DNA of 64,000 nt from Enterococcus saccharolyticus subsp. saccharolyticus (GTDB taxonomy: Bacteria > Bacillota > Bacilli > Lactobacillales > Enterococcaceae), in NCBI RefSeq assembly GCF_029023825.1, contig NZ_CP118957.1, positions 1,759,794 through 1,823,793 of the forward strand, written 5' to 3'. A model generated the notes under the pieces. That model saw only the letters and a list, made by a program, of their open reading frames with translations. It was not told the DNA's origin and ran no database searches. The translations under genes and the position numbers were made by a program. The first letter of the stretch is position 1, and every line of letters begins with the position of its first letter. Of the stretch, positions 1 through 8,831 are shown piece by piece.

Positions 1-33
1 TGCGGACTCGTCTCCAGATTGCAAGAATCGCGC

Positions 34-948
34 TTAAACATTAATTCCTAATAAGAGAACGACAATCGTCATTAGTGGCAAACTCAATAAAAAGCTAATC
101 GATGAAGCAAAACCAACCACTTCTTCTTTGACACCCGCTAACACAGAGTTAATGACACCAAACAAAGGAATCGGTGTTAAAGCTAACAATGATAAGGTTA
201 TTTTATATAAATGAGGAATCGGTAAAAAGAAAACAACCGCAATCACTGCAAATCCTAAACCATATCGCATCGCCAATAATTTGACAACGTCTCTCATCGC
301 CCCTTTCGGTAAACGAAACTCTAAGTACAATCCAATCATAAACATTGATAAAAAGACATTCGCTGACGCTACTGGATGAAGCATGGTCAATAGTGATTCT
401 GGTAAATTAATTGTAAAAATCCTTAAAATCAACATCAACATATAACAAGTAAAAGGAATCGAGCGTAACAGTTGTAAAGCAATCTTTTTTGGTTCAAAAG
501 TTGTTTGATTCCCCACGAGACGGTTGACCACAATATTCGTCCCACCACACAACATAATACTATTTCCCATATCAAACATAGATAAAAACGGCACGCCTAA
601 CGGTAAAAAACCTTGGACAAAAGGCAAGGTGAAATTTCCGATGTTAAATCCTGACGCACAATACATAAATAATTGCTGATTTTTCGTTGATTCTTTACGA
701 GACAATAGCCAGGCCAAGGCAATTTGGAGAATGGACCACACAAAACCAATCAGAATAAATACTACCAAATCAATTTTTAAAGATACCTTTGCTAAATTCA
801 CAATCACCACAGCAGGCAAGGTGATGTTGACAATAATGACCGATAATGTCGTACCATCGGCTTTTGATAAGAGCCCAATCCTTTTTAATACAAAACCTAA
901 AAAAATCATCAAAAATAAGCCAAGTGCCTGAACAATAATTGCAACCAT
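34..948 (-). CDS. AEC-family transporter (auxin efflux carrier / malate permease type)
   Basis: This 304-residue protein is almost entirely hydrophobic, with about ten membrane segments in two halves separated by a hydrophilic middle near residues 140-165. That is the layout of the AEC family, whose bacterial members export or import organic acids such as malate. Asn- and Pro-rich breaks such as GFNIGNFTLPF (about residues 99-109) and LTPIPLFG near the C-terminus are typical of the discontinuous helices of this family. The ATG at 948 follows GGAGGGAACG, a good ribosome binding site. It lies just downstream of tyrS on the same strand, separated by a terminator, so it is probably its own unit. 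The substrate cannot be inferred. Confidence 0.85.
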   Translation of the reverse strand: MVAIIVQALGLFLMIFLGFVLKRIGLLSKADGTTLSVIIVNITLPAVVIVNLAKVSLKIDLVVFILIGFVWSILQIALAWLLSRKESTKNQQLFMYCASGFNIGNFTLPFVQGFLPLGVPFLSMFDMGNSIMLCGGTNIVVNRLVGNQTTFEPKKIALQLLRSIPFTCYMLMLILRIFTINLPESLLTMLHPVASANVFLSMFMIGLYLEFRLPKGAMRDVVKLLAMRYGLGFAVIAVVFFLPIPHLYKITLSLLALTPIPLFGVINSVLAGVKEEVVGFASSISFLLSLPLMTIVVLLLGINV

Positions 949-962
949 TTCGTTCCCTCCAC

Positions 963-992
963 AAAAAAGAGACTGTTAAAAACAATCTCTTT
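963..992 (-). terminator. Intrinsic terminator of tyrS
   Basis: On the minus strand an AAGAGA/TCTCTT stem extended by a TGTT/AACA pairing is followed by a T run. It lies between the tyrS stop and the ribosome binding site of the AEC transporter gene. Confidence 0.7.
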
Positions 993-1008
993 TGATTTTC
1001 TATTTAGT

Positions 1009-2271
1009 TTAGAATTTTAATAAGAAATATTTTTTCTTTCCTCGACGCACAACGGTAAAGTGGCCATCAATTTTGTCTGCATCGCCCATTTCATATTCTA
1101 AATCTTGTACGCGATCGCCATTAATGTAGATTGCGCCATTTTGAATATCTTCACGTGCTTGACGTTTTGATGGTTCAATTTTAGCTGTGATTAATAATTC
1201 GACTAAATTCAAGTTATCATCGGCTTGGACTTCGTATGTCGGTACACCTTTGAATCCTTGTTTGATTTCTTCGCCAGACAAACCTTTGATCTCTCCACTA
1301 AATAAAGCTTGTGAAATGCGAACAGCTTGCTCGTAAGCTTCTGCACCATGAACTAGCGTTGTCACTTCTTTGGCCAATGCTTTTTGTGCCGCACGTGTTT
1401 CTGGTGCTTGCTTGAATTCTTCTTCGATTGCAGCAATCTCATCTAAAGATAAGAAAGTGAAATATTTTAAGAATTTAATGACATCACGATCGTCAGTATT
1501 AATCCAGAATTGATAAAATTCGTAAGGTGTTGTTTTTTCAGCATCTAACCAAACCGCATTTCCTTCTGTTTTACCAAATTTTGTACCATCTGCTTTAGTA
1601 ATCAACGGCATCGTTAAACCAAAGCCTTGCACTTCTTTTTCACGACGTAATAATTCGATTCCAGAAGTAATATTGCCCCATTGGTCACTTCCACCTAATT
1701 GTAAAAGACAACCATGTTGTTCGTATAGTTTTAAGAAATCGTAGGCTTGTAATAATTGGTAAGCAAATTCAGTGTATGAAATACCCGTCTCAATTCGACG
1801 TTTCACACTTTCTTTACTCATCATGTAATTAATCGTAAAGTTTTTACCCACATCACGTAAAAAGTCAATTAATGAAATAGACCCTAACCAGTCATAGTTG
1901 TTCGCAATAACCGCTGGATTTTCTTCACTGTAAAAATCAATAAAACGAGATAATTGATTTTTAATACTTTGTGACCAATTTTGAACCGTATCTAACGTAT
2001 TTAATTGACGTTCTTGGTCTTTAAATGATGGGTCACCAATCATTCCTGTTCCCCCACCAACCAAGGCAATCGGCACATGTCCATTTTGTTGGAAACGACG
2101 TAACATTAAAATTGGTAATAAATGACCGATATGTAAACTATCGGCAGTTGGATCGAACCCGACATATAATTTAACAGACTCTTCATTTAATTGTTTTTCT
2201 AATGCTGTTTCGTCTGTTGCTTGATGCACTAAGCCACGATCTTTTAGTTCTTGAAAAAAGCCTGAACTCAT
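1009..2271 (-). CDS. tyrS: Tyrosyl-tRNA synthetase
   Basis: TyrRS charges tRNA-Tyr with tyrosine in the cytoplasm. The class I HIGH signature is HIGHLLP (about residue 47) and the KMSKS-like loop is KFGKTEG (about residue 230). The Tyr-binding [15 protein letters not shown] region is intact, and a C-terminal S4-like RNA-binding domain follows (about residues 350-415). I chose the ATG at 2271, giving 420 residues, because GAGGAGG precedes it by nine bases and the protein then starts in family fashion ([14 protein letters not shown]). A longer frame to 2301 lacks a ribosome binding site. It is divergent from pbp1b. No T-box leader is visible, unlike many Firmicute tyrS genes. Confidence 0.96.
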   Translation of the reverse strand: MSSGFFQELKDRGLVHQATDETALEKQLNEESVKLYVGFDPTADSLHIGHLLPILMLRRFQQNGHVPIALVGGGTGMIGDPSFKDQERQLNTLDTVQNWSQSIKNQLSRFIDFYSEENPAVIANNYDWLGSISLIDFLRDVGKNFTINYMMSKESVKRRIETGISYTEFAYQLLQAYDFLKLYEQHGCLLQLGGSDQWGNITSGIELLRREKEVQGFGLTMPLITKADGTKFGKTEGNAVWLDAEKTTPYEFYQFWINTDDRDVIKFLKYFTFLSLDEIAAIEEEFKQAPETRAAQKALAKEVTTLVHGAEAYEQAVRISQALFSGEIKGLSGEEIKQGFKGVPTYEVQADDNLNLVELLITAKIEPSKRQAREDIQNGAIYINGDRVQDLEYEMGDADKIDGHFTVVRRGKKKYFLLKF

Positions 2272-2331
2272 ATCATTGTTCCTCCTCAATAAAATACTCA
2301 TTGTTCATATTAACTGAAAATCGTGACAAAG

Positions 2332-2376
2332 AAAAGAAGTAAGCTAAAAATAAATGGTACTTCTTTTATTTTTTTC
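2332..2376. terminator. Hairpin with T run in the tyrS/pbp1b divergent region
   Basis: The ten-base inverted repeat AAAAGAAGTA / TACTTCTTTT (2332-2341 and 2358-2367) is followed on the plus strand by a T-rich tract. It lies in the leaders of two divergent genes, so it may be an attenuator or an insulator. Its role is not established. Confidence 0.35.
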
Positions 2377-2429
2377 TTAGTTTTTTCTCTTAAAGATTCG
2401 GTAATCTATTCAATCGAAGCTTTTTTTGC

Positions 2430-2435
2430 TATAAT
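2430..2435 (+). promoter_or_regulatory. Probable -10 box of pbp1b
   Basis: A perfect TATAAT lies 35 bases before the start codon of pbp1b. No convincing -35 element accompanies it; the best candidate is TTCAAT at 2409-2414 with a short 15-base spacer. Confidence 0.45.
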
Positions 2436-2470
2436 CAAGCAGAATCAAATTAAAAATTGAGGTGGCTATT

Positions 2471-4810
2471 TTGTCCGAATTGGAAAAAAAAGCAAAAAAA
2501 TTTATTAAACGTTTGAAACGTTCCTCTGGATGGTTCTATTTTAATATTGTCGTAAGGGTCCTACAATCATTACTTCTTGTAGGTGTTTCCTTACTTGTTC
2601 TTGGTGGTTCATTAGGATTAGGAATTGGGATGGGTTATTTTGCTTATCTCGTTGGCGATACCAAAGCTCCTACGAAAACTGAATTACAGCAAGATTTAGG
2701 TGATATTACTGAGACATCCAAAGTGGTGTATGCGGACAATAGTACGATTGCGACAATTCGTGCCGATTTGATGCGTACCACCGTGCCAGCAGATCAAATA
2801 TCTGATTTGGTAAAAACAGCCGTTGTAGCAACGGAAGATGAATACTTCTATGAACATAAAGGGATTGTACCCAAAGCTGTCTTACGTGCCTTAATTTCAG
2901 AAGTAACAGGTATTGGTAGTAGTGGTGGTTCCACGTTAACGCAACAGTTAGTCAAACAACAAATTCTAACTGATGAAACAACGTTCAAGCGAAAAGCCAA
3001 CGAAATGCTTTTAGCAATGGAAGTGGAAAAGAACTACTCAAAAGATGAAATTGTCGCGCTTTATTTAAATGTCTCACCTTTTGGACGTAATAATTTAGGC
3101 CAAAACATTGCCGGTGTCCAAGAAGCAGCCAAAGGAATCTTTGGTGTCAATGCGAGTGAATTAAATTTACCACAAGCTGCTTTTATTGCCGGATTACCAC
3201 AAAGCCCGATTGTTTATAGTCCATACACAAATACAGGCGAACTCAAAGAAAACTTTGACGCTGGTTTGCAACGAAAAGATTTTGTCTTATTCAGTATGTA
3301 TCGCAATCATGATATTTCGAAAAAAGAATACGATGAAGCTGTTGCGTACGATTTAATTGCTGACTTTAAGCCAAAAGAAACAGCCAATCAAGAAAGTCAT
3401 GAATTCTTGTACGACGCTGTCATGAATGATGCTTATAAAATTGTAGCGAAAAAACTCGCACAAGAAGATAAAGTCAGCGATGAAGATTTCGCGAAAGAAG
3501 ATGTCTACCAAAACTATCTCTATCGTGCCCAATCTAAAATTGCCAATAGTGGTTACACCATTCACTCAACTGTGGATAAAAATATCTATCAGGCAATGCA
3601 AGATGCTGTGACAAATTATGGGTATATGTTAGACAGTGATTCTTCTGTTGAAGTCGGAAATATCCTCATGGAAAATACAACTGGAAAAATCTTAGGCTTT
3701 GTTGGTGGACGTAATTACGAGCAATCGCAATACAACCACGCCTTTAGTTCGAAACGACAAGCTGGGTCAGCCATCAAACCTGTATTGGTTTATGCACCAG
3801 CAATCGACCAAGGACTAATGGGTAGTGAATCACGCGTCTCAGATTATCCAGCCAACTGGAAAGCCGGTGAGGATAAAGGAAAGAAAATTGTCAATGCAAC
3901 CAACTCTGGTTCAAGTACCTTCCAAACGATTCGCGAATCATTGATTCATTCAAACAATATTCCTGCGTATCACATTTATCAAAAAACACTAGACGAAATG
4001 GGTTCAACCTCGGCTGTTTACGATAATTATTTGAAGAAAATGAATTATCCAAATCTGCCATCTTGGGAATATGAATCCGCACCTTTAGGAGTACCAGAAG
4101 TTACTACATTAGAACAAACCAACGGCTTCCAAACGTTAGCTAACGGTGGTGTTTATCAAGAAGGTTACTTGATTGAATCCATTACTGATTCACAAGGAAA
4201 CAAATACTATCAACATGAAGCAAATCCTGTTCGAGTCTATTCAAAAGCGACTGCATCCATTATGAATGATATGATGCGTAGTGTAGTTGAAGAAGGTGTC
4301 ACAACTAACTTCCTATCAAACGTCAACAATATCAGCTGGAATTTAGGAAATGCTGATTGGGTTGGTAAAACAGGAACAACCGATGAATATGTCGATTCTT
4401 GGTTAGTTGTTTCAACACCAAGCATTACCTTAAGTAGTTGGGCTGGACGTGATGATAGTCAACCAACAGATTCAAATGCAGGTCAACGCACGGCGCAATA
4501 TATGGCGTATCTAGCTAATGCGATTTATCAAGTTAATCCAGATGTGATTGGTGTCGATAAAGAATTCAAACTAGATAAGAGTGTCAAAGAATACAAAGTT
4601 TCTGACTTAACAGGAGCTAAACCTGGTGGACGGATGACGGTTAATAATACAACATTCAACATTCCAAGTAACACGACGACTTCTTATTGGGCTAAAGGTG
4701 GTCCAGCGAAAGTCAGCTTCCGTTTCGGAATTGGTGGTACAGATTCAAATTATGTTGATTATTGGAAATCAGCGATTCCAAAAGCACAAACCAATACCCG
4801 TAGACGTTAA
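2471..4810 (+). CDS. pbp1b: Class A penicillin-binding protein 1b (bifunctional transglycosylase/transpeptidase)
   Basis: This enzyme polymerises and cross-links peptidoglycan at the outer face of the membrane. A cytoplasmic basic tail and one membrane segment (about residues 30-55) precede a GT51 glycosyltransferase domain with VATEDEYFYEHKG and GGSTLTQQLVKQ. The transpeptidase domain carries the active serine motif GSAIKP, then SNN, then KTGTT, all intact. The first possible codon (GTG at 2462) lies inside the GAGGTGG ribosome binding site, so the TTG at 2471, five bases after it, is the likely start (779 residues). A pbp1b next to tyrS and ccpA is the arrangement I recall from Enterococcus; the gene is also called pbpZ there. 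Confidence 0.92.
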   Translation: MSELEKKAKKFIKRLKRSSGWFYFNIVVRVLQSLLLVGVSLLVLGGSLGLGIGMGYFAYLVGDTKAPTKTELQQDLGDITETSKVVYADNSTIATIRADLMRTTVPADQISDLVKTAVVATEDEYFYEHKGIVPKAVLRALISEVTGIGSSGGSTLTQQLVKQQILTDETTFKRKANEMLLAMEVEKNYSKDEIVALYLNVSPFGRNNLGQNIAGVQEAAKGIFGVNASELNLPQAAFIAGLPQSPIVYSPYTNTGELKENFDAGLQRKDFVLFSMYRNHDISKKEYDEAVAYDLIADFKPKETANQESHEFLYDAVMNDAYKIVAKKLAQEDKVSDEDFAKEDVYQNYLYRAQSKIANSGYTIHSTVDKNIYQAMQDAVTNYGYMLDSDSSVEVGNILMENTTGKILGFVGGRNYEQSQYNHAFSSKRQAGSAIKPVLVYAPAIDQGLMGSESRVSDYPANWKAGEDKGKKIVNATNSGSSTFQTIRESLIHSNNIPAYHIYQKTLDEMGSTSAVYDNYLKKMNYPNLPSWEYESAPLGVPEVTTLEQTNGFQTLANGGVYQEGYLIESITDSQGNKYYQHEANPVRVYSKATASIMNDMMRSVVEEGVTTNFLSNVNNISWNLGNADWVGKTGTTDEYVDSWLVVSTPSITLSSWAGRDDSQPTDSNAGQRTAQYMAYLANAIYQVNPDVIGVDKEFKLDKSVKEYKVSDLTGAKPGGRMTVNNTTFNIPSNTTTSYWAKGGPAKVSFRFGIGGTDSNYVDYWKSAIPKAQTNTRRR

Positions 4811-4849
4811 AAAAATCTCGTAGGCCGTTATGGTCTACGAGATTTTTTG
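4808..4849. terminator. Bidirectional terminator between pbp1b and ccpA
   Basis: The convergent genes share a ten-base stem, AATCTCGTAG / CTACGAGATT, flanked by A and T runs on both sides, so it can end both transcripts. Confidence 0.85.
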
Positions 4850-4850
4850 T

Positions 4851-5858
4851 TTAGTTTGATTTAGTTGAACCTTTTTCTAAGATATTATAAGGTAAAACAA
4901 TCGTTTTTTGTTCCACTTCTTCTTTATTCATCATTTTTGTCAATAGACGCATAGCAACTGCACCGATATCATATAACGGTTGACTAACACTTGATAATCT
5001 TGGACGAGAAACATCTGTTAATAATGAGTTGTTGCTTGTTAAGATTTCGAAGTCTTCTGGCACTTTCACGCCACGATCGTATAATCCATCTAAAATACCA
5101 ATCGCTAATTCATCATCCGTTACATATGCAGCTGTCGCACCGCTGTTTAATAAACGATCAACAATTGCTAAACCATCTTTGAATGAATAAGGTGCTTCAA
5201 AGATTAAGCCTTCATTGTATTCTAAATTGCTTTCTTTTAACGCTTCTTTGTAACCATTTAAACGGTTTTGGCCATTAATCGGGTCAATTAATGCCCCACT
5301 TACAAAAGCAATTTTCTCATTGCCGTTTTTAGCTAACAAGCTAACCGCATCTTTTGTGGCTGCTGTATAATCAATATTTACACTACCTACTTGTTCATCT
5401 GGATCAATTGAACCAGCTAAGACTACAGGTGTTTTTGAGCGTGAAAATTCACCACGAACTTCATCAGTAATACGATGTCCCATAAAAATGACACCATCCA
5501 CTTGTTTCGCTAATAAATTATTCAACACATTCACTTCTTTCAAACTATCGCCGTCTGAATTTGCCAAAATGATGTTATATTTGTACATTGTTGCCACATC
5601 ATCAATCCCACGTGCTAAAGAAGCAAAAAACATGTTACTTACATCCGGAATAATGACACCGACTGTAGTTGTTTTTTTGCTAGCTAATCCACGAGCAACT
5701 GCGTTTGGACGGTAATCAAGACGATCAATGACTTCAAGTACCTTTTTACGAGTGGCTGGTTTGACATTGGGATTTCCGTTAACGACACGAGAGACGGTAG
5801 CCATTGATACATTGGCTTCACGAGCAACATCATAAATAGTAATCGTTTGTTTCTCCAT
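4851..5858 (-). CDS. ccpA: Catabolite control protein A, LacI/GalR-family regulator
   Basis: CcpA, bound to Ser46-phosphorylated HPr, represses or activates carbon-metabolism genes at cre sites. The N-terminal LacI helix-turn-helix is clear (TIYDVAREANVSMATVSRV, residues 6-24), with the hinge sequence YRPNAVARGLASKKT. The rest is a periplasmic-binding-protein-like effector domain. The ATG at 5858 follows AGGAGA by nine bases and gives 335 residues, the normal length. The gene is divergent from pepQ, a conserved pair in lactic acid bacteria. HprK, which makes the co-repressor, is encoded at 12.5-13.5 kb. Confidence 0.96.
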   Translation of the reverse strand: MEKQTITIYDVAREANVSMATVSRVVNGNPNVKPATRKKVLEVIDRLDYRPNAVARGLASKKTTTVGVIIPDVSNMFFASLARGIDDVATMYKYNIILANSDGDSLKEVNVLNNLLAKQVDGVIFMGHRITDEVRGEFSRSKTPVVLAGSIDPDEQVGSVNIDYTAATKDAVSLLAKNGNEKIAFVSGALIDPINGQNRLNGYKEALKESNLEYNEGLIFEAPYSFKDGLAIVDRLLNSGATAAYVTDDELAIGILDGLYDRGVKVPEDFEILTSNNSLLTDVSRPRLSSVSQPLYDIGAVAMRLLTKMMNKEEVEQKTIVLPYNILEKGSTKSN

Positions 5859-5916
5859 ATTGTTTTTTCTCCTATCTACTTTCATTTTCTGAAAACCTTG
5901 CTTACATTTCTTAGAT

Positions 5917-5945
5917 AGAATAGCAAATTTCTTTCACATTTGCAA
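5917..5945 (-). promoter_or_regulatory. Promoter of ccpA
   Basis: On the minus strand TTGCAA (5945-5940) and TATTCT (5922-5917) are separated by exactly 17 bases, about 60 bases before the ccpA start. Confidence 0.6.
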
Positions 5946-5954
5946 CCGTTTTAG
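5941..5954. promoter_or_regulatory. cre-like site between ccpA and pepQ
   Basis: TGCAACCGTTTTAG resembles the cre consensus TGWNANCGNTNWCA with about three mismatches and keeps the central CG. It overlaps the -35 box of ccpA, which would suit autoregulation by CcpA. This is a sequence resemblance only. Confidence 0.3.
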
Positions 5955-6002
5955 TTTCATTTTCATGAAAATAATTTTACTGACATCATTTTGGCAGAAT
6001 AG

Positions 6003-6011
6003 TGGTACAAT
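6003..6011 (+). promoter_or_regulatory. Extended -10 promoter of pepQ
   Basis: TGG directly before TACAAT (6006-6011) forms an extended -10 element, 32 bases before the pepQ start. No good -35 box lies at the standard distance. Confidence 0.45.
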
Positions 6012-6043
6012 AATAAATAATTGTAAAAGAAAGAAGGCACACT

Positions 6044-7147
6044 ATGAATCAAGAAAAAGTGAACGAATTAACCCGATGGATGAAAGCTAAAAAAATTGAT
6101 GTCGCCTACGTCACCAATCCGAACTCAATTGCGTATTTATCTGGTTTTACCAGTGACCCTCATGAACGTGTAATGGCGCTCTTCTTCTCGCCAAACCAAG
6201 ATCCTTTTTTATTTACGCCAGCTTTAGAAGCGGATACCGCTCGTCAAAGCAATTGGCCTTACGATGTGGTTGGTTATTTAGATACGCAAAATCCATGGCA
6301 AGTAATTGCTGAAGAAATAACCACTCGTTATGGAAAACCACAACAACTGGCAATTGAAAAGTCAGCGTTTACATTAGATCGTTTTGAACAACTAGCTAGT
6401 TATTTCCCAACAACAGATTTTTCAAATGACTTAACAACTGTGATCCAACAAATGCAATTACGTAAAACAACAGCCGAAATTGAAACATTAATTGAAGCGG
6501 GGAATTGGGCAGATGTGGCATTTGAAGTTGGCTTTGCTGCGATTAAAGAAGGCGTAACCGAAGCCGAAATTGCTGCTGAAATTGATTACCAATTAAAACG
6601 TCAAGGCGTTTCGCACATGTCCTTTGATACGACTGTTTTAGTGGGTGCCCATGCCGCTAGTCCACATGGTGCGCCTAATCAAACAACCGTTAAAGCGAAC
6701 GAACTTGTGTTATTTGATTTAGGGGTGATTTGGAAAGGTTATTGTAGTGATGCGACACGCACCGTTGCTTACAAAGAACCAACCGCGTTTCAAGAAAAAA
6801 TTTACAAAATTGTCTTGGAAGCACAATTAGCCGCTCAAGCAGCGGTGAAACCAGGAATTACTGCCAGTGAATTAGATAAAATTGCACGTGATATCATTAC
6901 CGACTATGGCTATGGTGATGCCTTTAATCATCGCTTAGGACACGGCATCGGCACTTCAATTCATGAATTTCCATCGCTCGTTGCAGGCAATGATTTAGTT
7001 ATTGAAGAAGGTATGTGCTTCTCGATTGAACCAGGAATTTATTTGCCAGACCAAGTTGGTGTCCGTATTGAAGACTGTGTCTATGTCACAAAAGACGGCT
7101 GTGAAGCTTTAACAAAAACACCAAAAGAACTGTGTATCATCGACTAA
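6044..7147 (+). CDS. pepQ: Xaa-Pro dipeptidase (M24 family, PepQ)
   Basis: PepQ cleaves dipeptides with C-terminal proline in the cytoplasm during peptide use. The protein has the creatinase-like N-terminal domain (about residues 1-130) and the pita-bread catalytic domain. The five metal ligands are visible: two Asp in LVLFDLGVIWKGYCSDATRT, His in HRLGHGIGTSIHE, and Glu in IEPGIYLP and VRIEDCVYV. The length of 367 residues matches PepQ. A ribosome binding site (AAGAAGG) precedes the ATG. It is divergent from ccpA, which in lactobacilli is known to influence pepQ. Confidence 0.94.
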   Translation: MNQEKVNELTRWMKAKKIDVAYVTNPNSIAYLSGFTSDPHERVMALFFSPNQDPFLFTPALEADTARQSNWPYDVVGYLDTQNPWQVIAEEITTRYGKPQQLAIEKSAFTLDRFEQLASYFPTTDFSNDLTTVIQQMQLRKTTAEIETLIEAGNWADVAFEVGFAAIKEGVTEAEIAAEIDYQLKRQGVSHMSFDTTVLVGAHAASPHGAPNQTTVKANELVLFDLGVIWKGYCSDATRTVAYKEPTAFQEKIYKIVLEAQLAAQAAVKPGITASELDKIARDIITDYGYGDAFNHRLGHGIGTSIHEFPSLVAGNDLVIEEGMCFSIEPGIYLPDQVGVRIEDCVYVTKDGCEALTKTPKELCIID

Positions 7148-7156
7148 AATGGAGAC

Positions 7157-7216
7157 AAAAAAATAGCCCCGTGAGAAAAGGCAAGTTCGCTTACCTATAT
7201 CACAGGGCTATTTTTT
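7157..7216. terminator. Bidirectional terminator after pepQ
   Basis: AAAAAATAGCCC and GTGA pair with TCAC and GGGCTATTTTTT across a loop of about 25 bases. Runs of A and T on both sides let it serve pepQ and the convergent hypothetical gene. Confidence 0.75.
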
Positions 7217-7226
7217 ATGCCGATGC

Positions 7227-7556
7227 TCATCCGATTTCTTTAACAAATAATAGCTTGGCTTTTTGCACGATTGTTTTAGTCGTCGAAACAAATTCATAAT
7301 GCACAGAAAAATGATAAACTTCATCTTCTACCATCAATTTGCCGGTACAAGAACCATATTTCCCATGACTAATACTAGCAATAACAGTCATTTCTTGTAT
7401 TTGTTGGGGAATTTGTTTTCCTCCTGCAATAACGAGTTGCCAATCCGCTGCGACTACCTCTTTTGAGAGATTATTTTGTATTAAAGCGATTGTAAAGTCT
7501 TCAATAAATTGATTTTTCGGTGAATTGCGACATGTTTGACTTCTATGAATATTCAT
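7227..7556 (-). CDS. Hypothetical protein, 109 residues
   Basis: I do not recognise this family. The start is well supported by AAGGAG six bases before the ATG, and a terminator follows. The protein is soluble with mixed alpha/beta character. It has a central Gly-rich stretch (SISHGKYGSCTGKLMV) and a tail rich in beta-branched residues, and no signal peptide or membrane segment is seen. It is separated from the upstream ytxH-like gene by the palindrome at 7575-7675, so it may be transcribed on its own or by readthrough. Confidence 0.6.
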   Translation of the reverse strand: MNIHRSQTCRNSPKNQFIEDFTIALIQNNLSKEVVAADWQLVIAGGKQIPQQIQEMTVIASISHGKYGSCTGKLMVEDEVYHFSVHYEFVSTTKTIVQKAKLLFVKEIG

Positions 7557-7574
7557 CGTTTCTCCTTCAAAAAA

Positions 7575-7675
7575 GACTGTGCCATAAGTCTATGCAATAG
7601 GACACCATCTGAACAATTAAGGAACAAAAAATTTGTTCGGATAAGGTTGTCTCATTTTGACTTATGTCACAGCCC
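7575..7675. repeat. 101-bp imperfect palindrome with IS1182-end-like arms
   Basis: The outer arms are GACTGTGCCATAAGTC and GACTTATGTCACAGCCC. Inside them a second, weaker inverted repeat (GGACACCATCTGAACAA against TTGTTCGGATAAGGTTGTC) gives one long hairpin. The right arm reads as the same 17 bases as the ends of the IS1182 element at 53.8-55.6 kb. It may act as the terminator of the ytxH-like gene, or be a mobile-element relic. Confidence 0.6.
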
Positions 7676-7685
7676 ATTCAGCTTT

Positions 7686-8279
7686 TTATGCTTCTGGATT
7701 ATTTTCTTCAATTTTTTCTTTTAATTCTTCTACTGTTTCTTCAAAATCATCTTTGGCGATTTCTGTAGTTTCAGCAGCTTCTTCTTTCGCATCGATGACG
7801 ATGTCTTTGGCTTCATCTACACCTTCAGCAACTGTTTCTTGAACATCTTCTGCGGTATCTTTCACGTCGATAATAATATCATCGGCAGCATCAGAAGCTT
7901 GGTCAGCTACCTCATCTGCTGTTTTTTTGAAGCGATTTGCAAATTCGCTCGTTTGATCTTGGACGATGTCAACAAAATCTGAAGAAGTATCTTGGAAATC
8001 TTCATATGAATCAACTGCTTTTTCTTTTAAAGATTGGGCTAAATCTTCTGCTTGTTGACCAAATTCGCTCGCTTTTTCTTTCGCTAAATCTGTTAGGTCT
8101 TCGCCTTTTTCTTTCGCAATATCTGTATAATCAGATGCAGCATCTAATAAATCATCAATTTGTTTTCCTAATTTATCACGTAATGCTTTTCCTGATTCAG
8201 GAGCTAATAATAATGCTGTTACGGCCGCAGCAGTACCACCAATCACTGCACCTAATAAAAATCCGCCTTTTTTACTCAT
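7686..8279 (-). CDS. ytxH: YtxH-domain protein
   Basis: The N-terminus MSKKGGFLLGAVIGGTAAAV has the Gly-rich membrane segment of YtxH proteins, followed by LLLAPESGKALRDKL, the family signature. The rest (residues about 35-197) is a long, highly acidic, helical region of degenerate Ala/Glu/Asp-rich repeats resembling LEA-type stress proteins. A membrane anchor with an acidic cytoplasmic or surface tail is the likely topology. In Bacillus the homologous ytxGH genes belong to the general stress response and lie near ccpA, as here. It follows the DUF948 gene after 14 bases and is probably co-transcribed with it. Confidence 0.85.
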   Translation of the reverse strand: MSKKGGFLLGAVIGGTAAAVTALLLAPESGKALRDKLGKQIDDLLDAASDYTDIAKEKGEDLTDLAKEKASEFGQQAEDLAQSLKEKAVDSYEDFQDTSSDFVDIVQDQTSEFANRFKKTADEVADQASDAADDIIIDVKDTAEDVQETVAEGVDEAKDIVIDAKEEAAETTEIAKDDFEETVEELKEKIEENNPEA

Positions 8280-8293
8280 ATGATTCCCTCCAA

Positions 8294-8722
8294 TTATTCT
8301 GCGTTTTCTTTGTTTTTGTTAAAAAATTTCATTGCTGTTTGTCCTACTTTCCCAGCAATTGTTGCTTGAGCTGTTGTACGTCCTAAAGTTCCCAAACGTG
8401 AAACAAGATTACGTCCAGAATAGTTCAATTCTGACACGCTTGTACTTAAGTCCGCCACCGCTGTAAATAATGGATCGATAGTTGCTACTTTTTGATTCAC
8501 ATCTTGTAGCAATTCATTACTTTTGACTAGTAATCCTTCCACTTCTCTCGAAAGAATATCTACATCTCTAGTCACTACTTTGATTGTGTTATTGGCTTCT
8601 GAAATAGTTGTTTGCACAGATGAGACCGTTTTATCCACTTTAATCAAGACACGAACCAAGAATAAAACAAGTACCGCAAAAGCAATAGCTGCAATCAATC
8701 CTGCAATTCCCCCAGCAGTCAT
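8294..8722 (-). CDS. DUF948 family protein (YtxG-like)
   Basis: The protein has one N-terminal membrane helix (MTAGGIAGLIAAIAFAVLVL) and a long helical, probably coiled-coil, region with evenly spaced Val/Ile/Leu, typical of DUF948. Its function is unknown beyond an association with envelope or general stress in Bacillus. The ATG at 8722 (142 residues) follows AGGGAG by eight bases. The frame extends further upstream but without a ribosome binding site. It is the first gene of a two-gene unit with the YtxH-like gene. Confidence 0.82.
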   Translation of the reverse strand: MTAGGIAGLIAAIAFAVLVLFLVRVLIKVDKTVSSVQTTISEANNTIKVVTRDVDILSREVEGLLVKSNELLQDVNQKVATIDPLFTAVADLSTSVSELNYSGRNLVSRLGTLGRTTAQATIAGKVGQTAMKFFNKNKENAE

Positions 8723-8831
8723 AACAAAACTCCCTTCAAACTTTCTAGTTCTTACATTGATAAGCATATCATTTCAAAATTTATTATACAAATAAAAGCG
8801 ATATCACTGACACAATTTTTTTAAAGAAAAA

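Noticed and set aside
2302-2461. T-box riboswitch for tyrS
   Set aside because: No T-box consensus or Stem I-like structure was found on either strand.
7937-8386. Hydrophobic plus-strand open frame of 149 codons
   Set aside because: It is the antisense of the acidic repeat region of the YtxH-like gene and has no start signals.
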